Assembly: GCA_000227525.2 (NCBI GenBank)
Contig: AGIG01000028.1
Span: 496,001 to 560,000, forward strand
Direction: 5' to 3'
Length of the DNA stretch: 64,000 nt
Source of the DNA: a gamma proteobacterium HIMB30
Lineage (GTDB): Bacteria > Pseudomonadota > Gammaproteobacteria > Pseudomonadales > Litorivicinaceae
How positions within the stretch are numbered: position 1 is the first letter of the stretch; every line of letters starts with the position of its first letter. The translations under genes were made by a program, and so were the position numbers. Shown here piece after piece: positions 36,004-48,071 of this stretch. Below the pieces are notes generated by a model. The model saw only the letters and a list, made by a program, of their open reading frames with translations, did no database searches and was not told the DNA's origin.

Positions 36004-36015
36004 TATAAGTTTATA
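36004..36015. promoter_or_regulatory. Short palindrome in the divergent sulfur-gene promoter
   Basis: TATAAGTTTATA has perfect 5-base arms (TATAA/TTATA) around GT, in the 101-bp gap between the Blh-type gene and the YeeE/YedE pair. ArsR-type sulfide regulators (BigR/SqrR) bind AT-rich palindromes in such positions, but a -10 box could look the same. Confidence 0.3.
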
Positions 36016-36074
36016 CCACTTACTCTAAGAGTTCGATAGTATGCGTCGTATCGCGACCTTGAGGTAAATCAACG

Positions 36075-36503
36075 ATGACTGAATTTACTCCGATGCCGTC
36101 TGTGTCAGGGGGCATACTGATCGGGTTGTCTGCTGCCGCGGTGTTTATTTTTTTTGGACGGATTCTCGGAATATCGGGAATTGTTGCCCGCACGCTCAAT
36201 TTTGATTTTGGCCAAGGCTCGTGGCGGCCTTTCTTTTTAATCGGTTTGGTGGGCTCGCCTGTGGTGCTCTCGATGGTGTTGCCATCACCACATGGATTTG
36301 AACCGATGGGCTTGATTCCGATGCTGATTGGCGGCTTTTTGGTGGGCTACGGCACACGCGTTGGATCAGGGTGTACCAGTGGCCATGGCATTTGCGGTAT
36401 TTCAAGGCTTTCAAAACGCTCGATCGTGGCGACCTGTAGTTTTATGGCTGCAGCAGTGATTACCGTCTTTGTTGTTCGTCATGTATTGGAAGGTGCGCTA
36501 TGA
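36075..36503 (+). CDS. YeeE/YedE-family half-transporter, N-terminal type
   Basis: 142 residues, about four membrane spans, with the family motif GSGCTSGHGICG near residue 98, whose Cys is used in thiosulfate/sulfur-compound transfer in YeeE. Split two-gene versions (PmpA/PmpB type) accompany Blh in sulfide-detoxification loci. Overlaps its partner by four bases (ATGA). Confidence 0.87.
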   Translation: MTEFTPMPSVSGGILIGLSAAAVFIFFGRILGISGIVARTLNFDFGQGSWRPFFLIGLVGSPVVLSMVLPSPHGFEPMGLIPMLIGGFLVGYGTRVGSGCTSGHGICGISRLSKRSIVATCSFMAAAVITVFVVRHVLEGAL

Positions 36504-36907
36504 CACAGATGATTGCGTTTCTAATCGGTGCGGTCTTTGGTGGTGGTTTGTACTTAGCCGGGATGACGAATCCATCAAAGATAGTCAATTTTCTTGATAT
36601 CGCAGGTACCTGGGATCCGAGTTTGATTTTCGTGATGGGTGGCGGGATTCCGGTAGCAGCGATCGGCTTTTTCATTCTGAAAAAGCGCGAAAAGCCCCTG
36701 ATTTTTGACGAGATTCAAGTGCCGACGCATGGCGTGATCGATCGGCCATTGGTGATCGGTAGTGTCTTGTTTGGTGTTGGCTGGGGCGTTTCTGGTCTTT
36801 GTCCGGGCCCAGCGTTTGCGTCTGTCCTCCTGGAACCTGCGATTATCATTCCGTATTTAGTCGCTTTGGTTCTCGGTAGTCTTGCGTACGAGCGATTCCA
36901 CCGGTAG
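36500..36907 (+). CDS. YeeE/YedE-family half-transporter, C-terminal type (DUF6691)
   Basis: 135 residues, about four spans, with the second-half motif [11 protein letters not shown] (conserved Cys) near residue 100 and the opening [19 protein letters not shown]. It forms a complete YeeE/YedE-like transporter with the preceding gene. Likely moves a reduced sulfur compound across the inner membrane. Confidence 0.87.
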   Translation: MTQMIAFLIGAVFGGGLYLAGMTNPSKIVNFLDIAGTWDPSLIFVMGGGIPVAAIGFFILKKREKPLIFDEIQVPTHGVIDRPLVIGSVLFGVGWGVSGLCPGPAFASVLLEPAIIIPYLVALVLGSLAYERFHR

Positions 36908-36942
36908 CGTTTGATCTTTCTGACGACTCAAAGGTTCCTCCA

Positions 36943-39180
36943 TTGGCGCTTGAATCTACCGAAGCTTTCGAACGGCTTCCTCTAAAAACGTACACTGAAA
37001 AAGCGTACCTCGATTATTCGATGTACGTGATTTTGGACCGAGCTCTTCCTCATATCGGTGATGGATTGAAACCAGTTCAACGGCGCATTGTTTACGCGAT
37101 GAGTGAACTGGGTTTATCCGCTCAATCCAAGCATAAGAAATCAGCGCGAACGGTGGGTGATGTGCTTGGTAAGTTTCATCCTCACGGCGACTCCGCATGC
37201 TACGAAGCCATGGTGTTGTTGGCGCAACCGTTCTCTACACGCTATCCACTGGTCGACGGCCAAGGTAACTGGGGTAGCCCAGATGATCCGAAAAGTTTCG
37301 CTGCAATGCGCTACACCGAAGCACGTCTGACACCGATTGCGAAAATTTTGCTCGACGAATTGGGTCAAGGGACGGTCGATTGGCAGCCGAATTTCGACGG
37401 CACCCTGAAAGAACCCAAGCTACTTCCAGCCCGTGTTCCATCGATCCTTCTCAACGGAACCACGGGGATTGCAGTCGGTATGGCGACTGATATACCGCCC
37501 CATAATTTGCGCGAAGTGGTGAACGCCGCCGTGCATCTGCTCGATGATCCCGAGGCTTCGGTTGGCGATTTGATGCGATTCGTCCCGGCTCCAGATTACC
37601 CAACGACTGCAGAAATTATCTCTCCTCCTGCAGATTTGACGAAGATCTATGAGACCGGCAACGGATCGATTCGAATGCGCGCGACCTATGTATCTGAAGA
37701 TGGCGACATCGTGATTAATTCGTTACCACACCAGGCATCTCCGGCGCGTATTCTTGAACAAATTGCTGCGCAAATGCAGGCCAAGAAATTACCCATGATT
37801 GTCGATTTGCGCGATGAGTCAGATCATGAAAACCCGATTCGTTTGGTATTAACGCCACGCTCAAACCGTGTGAATACCGAAGAAGTCATGACGCACTTAT
37901 TCGCGACCACCGACCTTGAGAAAACCTATCGTGTGAACTTGAACATGATCGGTGTTGATGGTCGTCCGCAGGTGAAATCACTGCGTTCAATTCTGAGCGA
38001 ATGGCTTGATTGGCGTCGTCAGACGGTGACTCGACGATTAACCCATCGTCTCGATCAGGTGATGGACCGCCTTCATGTTTTAGAAGGGTATTTGGTCGCC
38101 TACCTGAATATCGACGAAGTGATTCGTATTATCCGTGAAGAGGATGAACCCAAACACGAACTCATGGTTCGATTTGGACTCAGTGAAATCCAAGCGAATG
38201 CCATTCTTGATCTCCGGTTACGGCACTTGGCCAAGCTTGAAGAAGTGAAAATTCAAGCAGAGCAAAAAGAGCTAGAGAAAGAGCGGAAGTATTTGGAAGG
38301 TGTGCTCGGTTCTCGCACAAAAATGACGCGATTGATGCGAGATGAGCTCACACAAGATGCAGAGACCTATGGCGATGAGCGTCGTTCACCAATTGTTGTG
38401 AGGCAAGAGGCGCGTGCTCTTCGTGAGGATCAGCTCGTTGCCTCTGAGCCTGTGACCGTCGTGTTGAGTGACAATGGTTGGATTCGGTCTGCTAAAGGCC
38501 ACGATATCGACCCTCGTGCCTTAACCTATAAATCTGGAGATCAATATCTGACTTCAGCACAAGGCCGCTCAAACCAGCCGCTCGTCGCATTTGATACAAC
38601 AGGACGTGCGTATTCGGTGCAGACGCATACACTGCCATCAGCACGGAGTCAGGGGGAGCCCTTGTCCGGTCGCATTGATCTCGCTGCCGGTGCAAAAGTG
38701 ACCCAGCTCGCGCTTGCCGATGAAACAACCCAATGGGTGTTGGCGACTGATTATGGGTATGGATTTATATGCAAATACGGTGATCTGCTTGGACGAAACA
38801 AAGCAGGTAAATCGGTGGTGAATTTGGGTGAAGCCAAATTATTACCGCCTGCTTTGATTGGTGATACCGAGTTATCCCGTATTGCTGTTGCTGTCTCGAG
38901 TGGGCACTTATTGGTTTTCGAAGCACATGAGTTACCGGAACTTGCCAAAGGTAAGGGGAATAAATTGGTGCAAATACCACCTGCGCTCCTTAAGGAGGGG
39001 CATCGTGTCACTGCGATCACGGTCTTACCGCCGCTTCGATCGCTTCGCGTGACTGCGGGTAAGCGGCATGTCACCTTGTCCCCATCAGATCTTGAGAACT
39101 TTGTTGGAGAGCGCGCTCGACGTGGGAAACTCCTGCCGCGTGGATTTCAACGTGTGGACGCACTTGAGGCGGAATCGTGA
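36943..39180 (+). CDS. parC: DNA topoisomerase IV subunit A
   Basis: Cuts and re-joins DNA to decatenate chromosomes, with ParE. 745 residues. The quinolone-resistance region reads [12 protein letters not shown] with Ser84 and Glu88 (equivalent to E. coli S80 and E84), so it is the susceptible form. Catalytic Tyr is Y124 in [10 protein letters not shown]. The C-terminal beta-pinwheel follows from about residue 500. The start is a TTG at 36943 giving [19 protein letters not shown]; no earlier good start is seen. Its partner parE is not in the window. Confidence 0.97.
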   Translation: MALESTEAFERLPLKTYTEKAYLDYSMYVILDRALPHIGDGLKPVQRRIVYAMSELGLSAQSKHKKSARTVGDVLGKFHPHGDSACYEAMVLLAQPFSTRYPLVDGQGNWGSPDDPKSFAAMRYTEARLTPIAKILLDELGQGTVDWQPNFDGTLKEPKLLPARVPSILLNGTTGIAVGMATDIPPHNLREVVNAAVHLLDDPEASVGDLMRFVPAPDYPTTAEIISPPADLTKIYETGNGSIRMRATYVSEDGDIVINSLPHQASPARILEQIAAQMQAKKLPMIVDLRDESDHENPIRLVLTPRSNRVNTEEVMTHLFATTDLEKTYRVNLNMIGVDGRPQVKSLRSILSEWLDWRRQTVTRRLTHRLDQVMDRLHVLEGYLVAYLNIDEVIRIIREEDEPKHELMVRFGLSEIQANAILDLRLRHLAKLEEVKIQAEQKELEKERKYLEGVLGSRTKMTRLMRDELTQDAETYGDERRSPIVVRQEARALREDQLVASEPVTVVLSDNGWIRSAKGHDIDPRALTYKSGDQYLTSAQGRSNQPLVAFDTTGRAYSVQTHTLPSARSQGEPLSGRIDLAAGAKVTQLALADETTQWVLATDYGYGFICKYGDLLGRNKAGKSVVNLGEAKLLPPALIGDTELSRIAVAVSSGHLLVFEAHELPELAKGKGNKLVQIPPALLKEGHRVTAITVLPPLRSLRVTAGKRHVTLSPSDLENFVGERARRGKLLPRGFQRVDALEAES

Positions 39181-40034
39181 GACTTCTTTGGTTTGTCAGT
39201 GAAGCGAACCATCATGAGGCGCTCGATGCAGCCTTGTGTGATGCGCAGTTGAGTAATAACGAAAAACACCATCTTCGGCCCCAGAATTTATTGGTTCCAC
39301 CGACCTGTGATTGCATTGAAATGTTGATCGATACAGTGGACGAAAGCCTCCTTGCGGCGCGTGCTGATGAAGCCAACACGGATTATTTATTGGTTCGCGA
39401 GGAGCGCCCGAAACTCGCCTTATTCGACATGGATTCGACACTGATTCAGCAAGAGGTGATCGATCAACTTGCCGCTGCGTTCGGTTTAGGCGACCAGGTG
39501 TCAGCAATTACTGAACGCGCAATGCGTGGCGAGCTCGATTTTATCGAGAGTTTCACAGAGCGTCTGGGACTCTTGTCAGGGCTCGCCGAGTCAGAACTTG
39601 ATGTTGTCTATCAAGGTCTGACGCTCATGCCTGGAGCAGAGATTTTGACTGCGAACTTGTCTGGTGCTGGGGTGCGTTTGGGTATCGTATCCGGTGGATT
39701 CTCCTATTTTGCCGACCAAATTGGCGATCGTCTCGGCATGGATTTTGTCTTATCCAATACGCTTGAGTGTCGAGATAACCAAGTCACAGGTCGCGTGATT
39801 CCACCGATCATTGACGGATCGATGAAGCGACAAACGCTGAACACGGAGGCCCGCGCGCTGGGCATTGATTTGGTTGAGACCTTGGCAGTTGGCGATGGTG
39901 CCAACGACATACCGATGCTTACTGCATCTGGAATCGGCGTTGCGCATCATGCAAAACCGAGAGTACGTGATGCGGCAAACCATTGTCTGAATCACCATGA
40001 TTTGAGTGCTTTGTCCTATCTCGTTAAATTTTGA
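39177..40034 (+). CDS. serB: Phosphoserine phosphatase
   Basis: HAD-family enzyme, last step of serine synthesis. 285 residues: an N-terminal region related to an ACT-like domain, then the HAD core with FDMDSTLI (nucleophile D84, D86), SGGFSYF, a Lys in GSMKRQT and [15 protein letters not shown] overlaps the parC stop. Together with serA the window carries two of three serine-pathway genes. Confidence 0.95.
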   Translation: MRLLWFVSEANHHEALDAALCDAQLSNNEKHHLRPQNLLVPPTCDCIEMLIDTVDESLLAARADEANTDYLLVREERPKLALFDMDSTLIQQEVIDQLAAAFGLGDQVSAITERAMRGELDFIESFTERLGLLSGLAESELDVVYQGLTLMPGAEILTANLSGAGVRLGIVSGGFSYFADQIGDRLGMDFVLSNTLECRDNQVTGRVIPPIIDGSMKRQTLNTEARALGIDLVETLAVGDGANDIPMLTASGIGVAHHAKPRVRDAANHCLNHHDLSALSYLVKF

Positions 40035-40102
40035 TTGCCAGATGCGTCTTCTGGTCAGTGTTGGTAAACTCGCCGCTCTTTGACTGAATCTAAGGACGGA
40101 AG

Positions 40103-42356
<2,254 letters not shown>

Positions 42357-42408
42357 TCATCGCGGGAGACTTGTTCGCCCGTTATAAACAACAAAAATCA
42401 ATAGATAG

Positions 42409-42470
42409 ACCGTCGTGGGTGGAAACACCCAACCTTGGGGACCAGAGAGGATGATTGGTCCCACGACCGT
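42409..42470 (+). ncRNA. Structured 5' leader ahead of hfq (candidate)
   Basis: In the 133-bp gap between purA and hfq, GTCGTGGG (42412-42419) can pair with CCCACGAC (42460-42467). Alternatives compete with it: GGGTG-GAAA-CACCC (42417-42430, a GNRA-type tetraloop), CCCA-ACCT-TGGG (42428-42439) and GGACCA/TGGTCC (42439-42444 with 42456-42461). Mutually exclusive helices just ahead of the hfq ribosome-binding site (GGGAGGTAACT) suggest a regulated leader. It does not match a riboswitch I know. Confidence 0.4.
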
Positions 42471-42489
42471 CCGGTATCGGGAGGTAACT

Positions 42490-42756
42490 ATGTCAAAGGG
42501 GCATTCACTGCAAGACCCTTTCTTGAATATTCTTCGCAAGGAACGCGTTCCTGTATCGATCTTTTTGGTCAACGGAATCAAGCTCCAGGGTCAGATTGAA
42601 TCATTCGATCAATTCGTTGTTCTTCTAAAGAACACTGTCAGCCAAATGGTTTACAAGCATGCGATCTCAACTGTTGTGCCTGCTCGCAATGTGAAGATAC
42701 CGGCTGCAGGCATGGAAGACGACGACGGCGATGATCGATACGATCTCGACAGCTAA
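42490..42756 (+). CDS. hfq: RNA chaperone Hfq
   Basis: 88 residues; hexameric Sm-like protein pairing small RNAs with mRNAs. Sm1 motif region [40 protein letters not shown], and Sm2 [14 protein letters not shown]. The C-terminal tail is short and strongly acidic ([13 protein letters not shown]). ATG 42490 follows GGGAGG; upstream in-frame codons are rejected. In E. coli hfq lies between miaA and hflX; here those two are adjacent at 55309-57526 and hfq has moved behind purA. Confidence 0.97.
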   Translation: MSKGHSLQDPFLNILRKERVPVSIFLVNGIKLQGQIESFDQFVVLLKNTVSQMVYKHAISTVVPARNVKIPAAGMEDDDGDDRYDLDS

Positions 42757-42775
42757 AGCGTCTTAATCATTGCAA

Positions 42776-42809
42776 TAGGGTGCAGGGTCGACTAGACTCC
42801 GGCGCCCTA
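42776..42809 (+). promoter_or_regulatory. Ribosomal protein S6:S18 leader motif (candidate)
   Basis: TAGGGTGC (42776-42783) pairs with GCGCCCTA (42802-42809, one G-U), and inside it GGGTC (42785-42789) pairs with GACTC (42795-42799). Between the two helices a single A faces an unpaired CG next to C42799, giving the CCG trinucleotide in an asymmetric internal loop. That is the arrangement of the S6:S18-binding motif through which the S6-S18 complex represses its own rpsF mRNA. It lies about 70 bases before the rpsF ATG. Confidence 0.6.
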
Positions 42810-42829
42810 CTGTCTGTCGGACAGACAGT
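42809..42829 (+). promoter_or_regulatory. 21-bp perfect palindrome in the rpsF leader
   Basis: ACTGTCTGTC (42809-42818) and GACAGACAGT (42820-42829) mirror each other around one G. As RNA it folds into a strong hairpin immediately after the S6:S18-like motif, 50 bases before rpsF. No T-run follows, so it is not a classical terminator; it could separate hfq from rpsF transcripts or serve as a DNA operator. Confidence 0.5.
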
Positions 42830-42878
42830 CTCCTTGCCATTCGGATGGGCTGGATGGCGAAACCCGTAAGGAGTCACA

Positions 42879-43331
42879 ATGAACCATTACGAAATCGTTT
42901 TGCTGTTCCACCCGGATCAGTCAGAGCAGGTTCCAGCCATGATGGAGCGGTACACAAATGCCGTGACTGAAGGTGGTGGATCTGTGCATCGCTTTGAGGA
43001 TTGGGGTCGTCGCCAGTTGGCTTATTCGATCAATGATCTGCATAAAGCACACTATATTTTATGGAATATCGAGTGTTCTGTTGAGGTTCTTGACGAACTG
43101 ACAACAACGTTCCGTTTTAATGATGCTGTGTTGCGTAACATGGTGATTAAACGGAAGGATGCCGTCACCGATATCTCTCTGATTAAAGCTGCTGAGAGTC
43201 GTCAGGATCGCGATCGTTCAGAGCGTCGTCGTGACCGCGATGCCGAGCAACCAGAGGATGCTGATGTTGAAACTGCTGAAGCTAGCGACGTCGACGATGT
43301 CGTCGATGCTGAAGAAGCAACTGAAGAGTAA
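42879..43331 (+). CDS. rpsF: 30S ribosomal protein S6
   Basis: 150 residues. Begins [38 protein letters not shown] is the S6 signature. A long charged tail ([20 protein letters not shown] and an acidic end) extends beyond the core of about 100 residues. Such tails are the sites of RimK-type glutamylation in E. coli; here modification is unknown. Starts the rpsF-rpsR-DUF2232-rplI operon. Confidence 0.97.
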   Translation: MNHYEIVLLFHPDQSEQVPAMMERYTNAVTEGGGSVHRFEDWGRRQLAYSINDLHKAHYILWNIECSVEVLDELTTTFRFNDAVLRNMVIKRKDAVTDISLIKAAESRQDRDRSERRRDRDAEQPEDADVETAEASDVDDVVDAEEATEE

Positions 43332-43342
43332 GGGAGAGAGAT

Positions 43343-43573
43343 ATGTCACGTTTTTTCCGTCGTCGTAAATTCTGTCGTTTCTCTGCTGAAAATGTCGCAG
43401 AAATTGACTACAAAGATTTGGATACGTTGAAGCAGTACATTACCGAAACCGGTAAAATCGTACCTTCACGGATCACTGGAACCAGTGCAAAGTATCAGCG
43501 CCAGCTCGCTACAGCGATCAAGCGCGCGCGTTATTTGGCGTTGCTTCCATATACGGATTCGCACGATATCTAA
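43343..43573 (+). CDS. rpsR: 30S ribosomal protein S18
   Basis: 76 residues, basic, partner of S6 on the 30S platform: [20 protein letters not shown] and [20 protein letters not shown] are typical. GGGAGAGAG precedes the ATG. Confidence 0.97.
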   Translation: MSRFFRRRKFCRFSAENVAEIDYKDLDTLKQYITETGKIVPSRITGTSAKYQRQLATAIKRARYLALLPYTDSHDI

Positions 43574-43588
43574 TTAACAGGGGATCCC

Positions 43589-44464
43589 ATGGCACGGCTG
43601 GCGCATTATTTGATGGCGTCTGAGTGGCGGGCAGCATTGATCGCATCATTGCTGCTGTTTTTACCGCTGTTGTCATGGGCTGGCGCTTCGGTGGTGGCGT
43701 TATATGCACTCCGTCGTGGCCTCGAGCAATCCTTAATGGTGACCGCAGTCCCGATGCTTTCCGCACTTGTGATGGCATTTGGATTCGGTGACTCAGCCAT
43801 GTTGCTGGTATTGGTGATTACAGTTGTCTTGGCAGCGGTACTTCACCGAACACTGAGTTGGCGCGCAGTCCTTGTCGTGGGATTGGCTATATCGCTTGGC
43901 TTGGTGGTTTTAGTTGGCGCGCTCTATGAGGAGACGCTGAAGGGCTTGGTTGTTGCGATCAAAGAAGTGGTCGCTCCACCGGCGCAACTCGCCACCCTTG
44001 GGGTGGGTGAGGCCACAGTGGATGCATGGATGGCATCACTCTCTGTTGGCGCACTGAGTTTTGTGCATATGGTCAGCGCTTTGTTTGCGCTCACGTTTGC
44101 ACGGGCTTTACAAGCTCAAGCATACAACCCGGGCGGGTTCAAAGCTGAGTTTGAGGCGGTCATGTTGTCGCCAGTGTTTGCGACTGGTTGTCTCGTTTTG
44201 GCAGCAACTGGGTTCTTGGTCGATCCATGGATGCTTCGGTTTTCTCCGGTGGGTGCGTTGCCATTGATGTTTGCCGGCATGGCATTGGTACATGGGCTGA
44301 CGGGCATGAGAGAGTCGAAAGGACTGATCATCATGTTCTACACAGCATTGGTATTTTTTACGCCATACCTTTTATTGTTATTGGCGTTATTGGCGGTCAT
44401 TGACGCATTCGTGGATTTTCGGACCCGCGCTCGTCAGGAACCTCCAGAAGATGAGGATGAATAA
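43589..44464 (+). CDS. DUF2232 membrane protein
   Basis: 291 residues, about eight hydrophobic spans and an acidic C-terminal tail (PPEDEDE). YybS/DUF2232 proteins often sit between rpsR and rplI in pseudomonads; function unknown. Its stop (TAA) directly abuts the rplI ATG. Confidence 0.85.
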   Translation: MARLAHYLMASEWRAALIASLLLFLPLLSWAGASVVALYALRRGLEQSLMVTAVPMLSALVMAFGFGDSAMLLVLVITVVLAAVLHRTLSWRAVLVVGLAISLGLVVLVGALYEETLKGLVVAIKEVVAPPAQLATLGVGEATVDAWMASLSVGALSFVHMVSALFALTFARALQAQAYNPGGFKAEFEAVMLSPVFATGCLVLAATGFLVDPWMLRFSPVGALPLMFAGMALVHGLTGMRESKGLIIMFYTALVFFTPYLLLLLALLAVIDAFVDFRTRARQEPPEDEDE

Positions 44465-44911
44465 ATGGAAGTAATCTTGCTTGAAAAAGTTGGCAAACTC
44501 GGTGGTCTTGGTGACCGTGTCACTGTGAAAGGTGGTTACGCGCGTAACTTCCTGCTCCCACAAGGCCGTGCTGTTTTGGCTAATGAAGCAAACGTCGCTG
44601 AATTCGAAACGCGTCGAGCTGAGCTTGAGAAGGCTGCGAAAGAACAATTGGATGCAGCGACAGCCCGAGCTGAGGGTTTGAATGAGAAGGTCGTTGCGAT
44701 CACAGCGAAAGCTGGTGACGAAGGTAAATTGTTTGGTTCAGTTGGCACGCGTGATATTGCTGAAGCCGCTGAGGCCGCCGGTTTGACATTGGATAAGAGT
44801 GAAGTGCGTCTTCCAGAGGGTCCATTGCGCACAACCGGTGAGCACGAAGTGCAGTGTCAAGTCCACGCGGAAGTATTCGCAACCATCACAGTTACGATTA
44901 CTGGAGAGTAA
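44465..44911 (+). CDS. rplI: 50S ribosomal protein L9
   Basis: 148 residues. N-terminal [19 protein letters not shown] and [14 protein letters not shown] form the first RNA-binding domain; a long connecting helix and C-terminal domain follow ([15 protein letters not shown]). Confidence 0.97.
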   Translation: MEVILLEKVGKLGGLGDRVTVKGGYARNFLLPQGRAVLANEANVAEFETRRAELEKAAKEQLDAATARAEGLNEKVVAITAKAGDEGKLFGSVGTRDIAEAAEAAGLTLDKSEVRLPEGPLRTTGEHEVQCQVHAEVFATITVTITGE

Positions 44912-44914
44912 TTG

Positions 44915-45490
44915 ATGGCATCGTTTTCAACCAACGAGTTCAAATCAGGCCTGAAAGTACTGATCGACGGTGATCCGTGCACGATCGTTGAAAACGAGTT
45001 CGTTAAGCCAGGCAAAGGGCAGGCGTTCAACCGTGTCAAGATCAAGAACCTGAAGACAGGCCGTGTCGTCGAAAAGACCTTCAAGTCGGGAGACTCGGTT
45101 GAGGCGGCTGACGTGATTGATCTCGACATGGAATACTTATACGCCGATGGTGAGTTCTATCACTTCATGATGACCGATGGTTCTTTTGAGCAGCACGCTG
45201 CCGATGCAAAGGCTGTCGGTGATGCATCGAAATGGCTGAAGGAACAAGAGACATACATCATTACGCTCTTTAATGGCGCACCGCTAGCGGTCACTCCGCC
45301 TAATCACATCGAACTGGAAGTTGTTGAGACCGATCCAGGCCTAAAAGGTGATACAGCGCAAGGTGGCTCGAAGCCTGCAACACTCTCGACAGGCGCTGTT
45401 GTGAACGTGCCATTATTCATCGAAATCGGTGAAGTGTTGCGTGTTGATACGCGGACTGGCGATTACGTCTCGCGCGCCACCAAAAAATGA
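44915..45490 (+). CDS. efp: Elongation factor P
   Basis: 191 residues; relieves ribosome stalling at polyproline. Lys34, in [10 protein letters not shown], is the beta-lysylation site used by EpmA/EpmB. C-terminal [22 protein letters not shown] and [16 protein letters not shown] are typical. ATG 44915 is preferred to the TTG before it. Directly downstream of rplI and coupled to epmA (ATGA). Confidence 0.97.
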   Translation: MASFSTNEFKSGLKVLIDGDPCTIVENEFVKPGKGQAFNRVKIKNLKTGRVVEKTFKSGDSVEAADVIDLDMEYLYADGEFYHFMMTDGSFEQHAADAKAVGDASKWLKEQETYIITLFNGAPLAVTPPNHIELEVVETDPGLKGDTAQGGSKPATLSTGAVVNVPLFIEIGEVLRVDTRTGDYVSRATKK

Positions 45491-46434
45491 TGGGTCGGCC
45501 AACGGCCACAAAGACCATCCTCGAAGCCCGTGCCAGTTTACTGTCCGGGCTTCGTTCGTTTTTCGAGGCAAGACAATCACTGGAAGTGGATGTGCCAGCG
45601 ATTGCCAAAGCACCTGCATCCGATCCATGGCTTGATAGTTTTACGGTCAACGACCCAGCGGGATTGCATGTTGGCTATCTGCTCACCTCTCCGGAGACTT
45701 ATCTCAAACGGTTGTTATCGGAGTACCAATGTGCGATCCATGCGATTGGTAAAGCCTACCGCGCCAATGAAGAGGGATCTGAGCACGCCATCGAGTTCAC
45801 AATGCTCGAATGGTATCGGCCAACGAGTATTCGTCCGTTTCAAGCCATGGTGTCCGAGATCCAGGACCTCGTGGAGACCCTGACGGGATATGGGCGACCA
45901 GAAGTCATCGCATACAGCGATGTTTTTGAGGCAACCTACGGGTTGAATCCGCATCAAGCGACGACAGATGATCTTATCCGATTTTCCAGTGATCTGTTGG
46001 GATCAAAAGCGGCCGCTTCTCTTGATCTTGATAGCCAGCTCAACTTACTTTTCGCGACTGAAATCGAGCCACATCTCACCAACCATATTGTGATCGATTT
46101 TCCGGCGATCCAATCGGCACTGGCGCGCATCAAACGTGACGGTGTTGATTCCGTGGCAAAGCGCGCGGAGTTGTATATCGCTGGCCGTGAGATCGCAAAT
46201 GGTTACCACGAGCTCACGGATGCAATTGAGCAGGCTGCTCGTTTTGATGAAGACAACCGACGCCGCGAATCATTGCATCGGCCGGTTGTGCCTAAAGATG
46301 ACGCGTTACTTGATGCATTGACGTCTGGTTTACCGGAGAGCTACGGTGTCGCCTTGGGTGTTGATCGACTACTGCAAGTGATGACACAGTCACAAACGCT
46401 CTCAGAGTGCATGACATTTACAGGACATTTATGA
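45487..46434 (+). CDS. epmA: EF-P--(R)-beta-lysine ligase EpmA
   Basis: 315 residues; class II lysyl-tRNA-synthetase-like catalytic domain without the anticodon domain. [37 protein letters not shown] (motif 2) and [15 protein letters not shown] (motif 3) are visible. Transfers beta-lysine made by EpmB to Lys34 of EF-P. Gene order efp-epmA (ATGA overlap) supports the pair. epmC (hydroxylase) is not in the window. Confidence 0.95.
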   Translation: MMGRPTATKTILEARASLLSGLRSFFEARQSLEVDVPAIAKAPASDPWLDSFTVNDPAGLHVGYLLTSPETYLKRLLSEYQCAIHAIGKAYRANEEGSEHAIEFTMLEWYRPTSIRPFQAMVSEIQDLVETLTGYGRPEVIAYSDVFEATYGLNPHQATTDDLIRFSSDLLGSKAAASLDLDSQLNLLFATEIEPHLTNHIVIDFPAIQSALARIKRDGVDSVAKRAELYIAGREIANGYHELTDAIEQAARFDEDNRRRESLHRPVVPKDDALLDALTSGLPESYGVALGVDRLLQVMTQSQTLSECMTFTGHL

Positions 46435-46979
46435 AAGACGCGTTGAATTTAATTTGGATTGATTTGGAGATGACAGGACTTTCACCTGAACACGATCGAA
46501 TCATCGAAATAGCGACCGTTGTGACCGATAAAGATTTGAATGTCCTTGGTGAAGGGCCTGTGTATGCAATCAGTCAACCGCAGGCGATGCTCGATGGTAT
46601 GGACGAGTGGAATACTCGGCAACATGGAAAATCAGGGCTCACCGCTCGGGTGCAAAACTCCACCACAACGGAAGTCGAAGCAGAAACAAGAACCATTGAG
46701 TTTTTAAGTGAGTTTTTGGACCCGCGTCAGTCGCCAATGTGCGGGAATTCGATCTGCCAAGATAGACGTTTTTTGGCCCGTTATATGCCGAATCTTGAAG
46801 CATTCTTTCATTATCGGAATCTCGATGTATCGACACTGAAAGAGCTCGCGCGGCGCTGGAATCCAAAAGCATCTGAGGGGCTTGTAAAATCAGGCCAGCA
46901 CCTCGCACTGGCTGATATCCACGAGTCGATCGACGAGCTCAAGCATTATCGCACCCACTTTCTGAAGCTTGATTCCTGA
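46431..46979 (+). CDS. orn: Oligoribonuclease
   Basis: DEDD-family 3'-5' exonuclease that degrades 2-5-mer RNAs and linear pGpG. 182 residues. [20 protein letters not shown] carries D and E of motif [17 protein letters not shown] is motif II and [14 protein letters not shown] holds the final D. ATG 46431 overlaps the epmA stop (ATGA). Its 3' end overlaps the convergent queG by 41 bp. Confidence 0.96.
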   Translation: MKDALNLIWIDLEMTGLSPEHDRIIEIATVVTDKDLNVLGEGPVYAISQPQAMLDGMDEWNTRQHGKSGLTARVQNSTTTEVEAETRTIEFLSEFLDPRQSPMCGNSICQDRRFLARYMPNLEAFFHYRNLDVSTLKELARRWNPKASEGLVKSGQHLALADIHESIDELKHYRTHFLKLDS

Positions 46980-48030
46980 GGCGGGATATAGCCCAATCGA
47001 TATGTTCATCGAGCACAGCGCCATGCATGCCATGTTTGAGTTCTAGAATCTCAATGGTTTTCGCACGATGACTCGCGCTGTTACCGAGTCCAATGGCGAT
47101 ATTTTCAAGAAACTTCACATAGCCTGCGCGTCTAAGCGGACTTCCTTCAGTCTTCACAAGAAATTCTTCTTCGGTCCATTGAAACAGATCGATCAGTAAT
47201 TGGTTATCGAGTGCATGCCTTGGTGCAAATGCTGGATCGCCAACGGCTACATATCGGTTCCATGGACAGACCAACTGACAGTCATCACAACCAAACACAC
47301 GATTACCCATGGGAGCTCTCAATTCCTCTGGAATGGGTCCTTTGTGCTCAATCGTTAAGTAACTAATGCATTTGGTTGCATCGAGCTGGTAAGGCTCGGG
47401 AAACGCGTTGGTCGGACAAATATCGAGACAAGCGGTACAGGATCCACACCGAGGTTTTTCAGTGCTTTCGGTCAGCGGCAGTGGGCAGTCTGTCAAAAGC
47501 TCTCCCAGGAAGAACCAACTGCCAGCATGACGCGATAATAATAATGTGTGCTTTCCGATCCATCCGAGGCCGGCTTTTTCAGCGAGGTGCTTTTCAAGGA
47601 TGGGTGCAGAATCTGAAAACACACGAAAACCATGGGGCTGAATTTCATCAGAAAGCCAATCACCTAAGTGCTTAAGCCGTTTACGCATGAGTTTGTGGTA
47701 ATCGCGCCCGAGCGCATAGCGTGAAATGTATGCTTGATCGGGATCGTTCAAAATCTCCATGCACTCGATATTCTCTGGCAAGTAATCGAGTCTGACAGAA
47801 ATGATCCGTTGGGTCCCTTCAACGAGACGTGCAGGGTCTTTTCTAAGGTCTAAATGCCGCTCGAACCATTCCATTGATCCATGAAATCCAGAATTAAGCC
47901 ACGCGTCTAGAAAAGGGACGTGCTCAGACACATCGGGATCAGTGATTCCGATGGAGGTGAAGCCAAGCTCTCGCGCTTTAGCCTCAAGCTTGACGAGAAC
48001 TTCATCAGATTGGTGCCATGATTTGCTCAT
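46939..48030 (-). CDS. queG: Epoxyqueuosine reductase QueG
   Basis: Last step of queuosine formation in tRNA; cobalamin-dependent. 363 residues. Two [4Fe-4S] sites: [16 protein letters not shown] and [14 protein letters not shown] (each CxxCxxC...CP). ATG 48030 ([11 protein letters not shown]) is favoured over in-frame upstream codons. The orn-queG-tsaE neighbourhood is conserved with E. coli, but queG is transcribed from the opposite strand to orn and tsaE. Confidence 0.94.
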   Translation of the reverse strand: MSKSWHQSDEVLVKLEAKARELGFTSIGITDPDVSEHVPFLDAWLNSGFHGSMEWFERHLDLRKDPARLVEGTQRIISVRLDYLPENIECMEILNDPDQAYISRYALGRDYHKLMRKRLKHLGDWLSDEIQPHGFRVFSDSAPILEKHLAEKAGLGWIGKHTLLLSRHAGSWFFLGELLTDCPLPLTESTEKPRCGSCTACLDICPTNAFPEPYQLDATKCISYLTIEHKGPIPEELRAPMGNRVFGCDDCQLVCPWNRYVAVGDPAFAPRHALDNQLLIDLFQWTEEEFLVKTEGSPLRRAGYVKFLENIAIGLGNSASHRAKTIEILELKHGMHGAVLDEHIDWAISRLRNQASESGCDNA

Positions 48031-48071
48031 GACCGGTACACTACCAGAGTCAACGTCAACCGGAATCCTCG

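Noticed and set aside
40035-40102. Terminator between serB and hisZ
   Set aside because: CCAGA/TCTGG can pair, but the stem is only five bases and no T-run follows.
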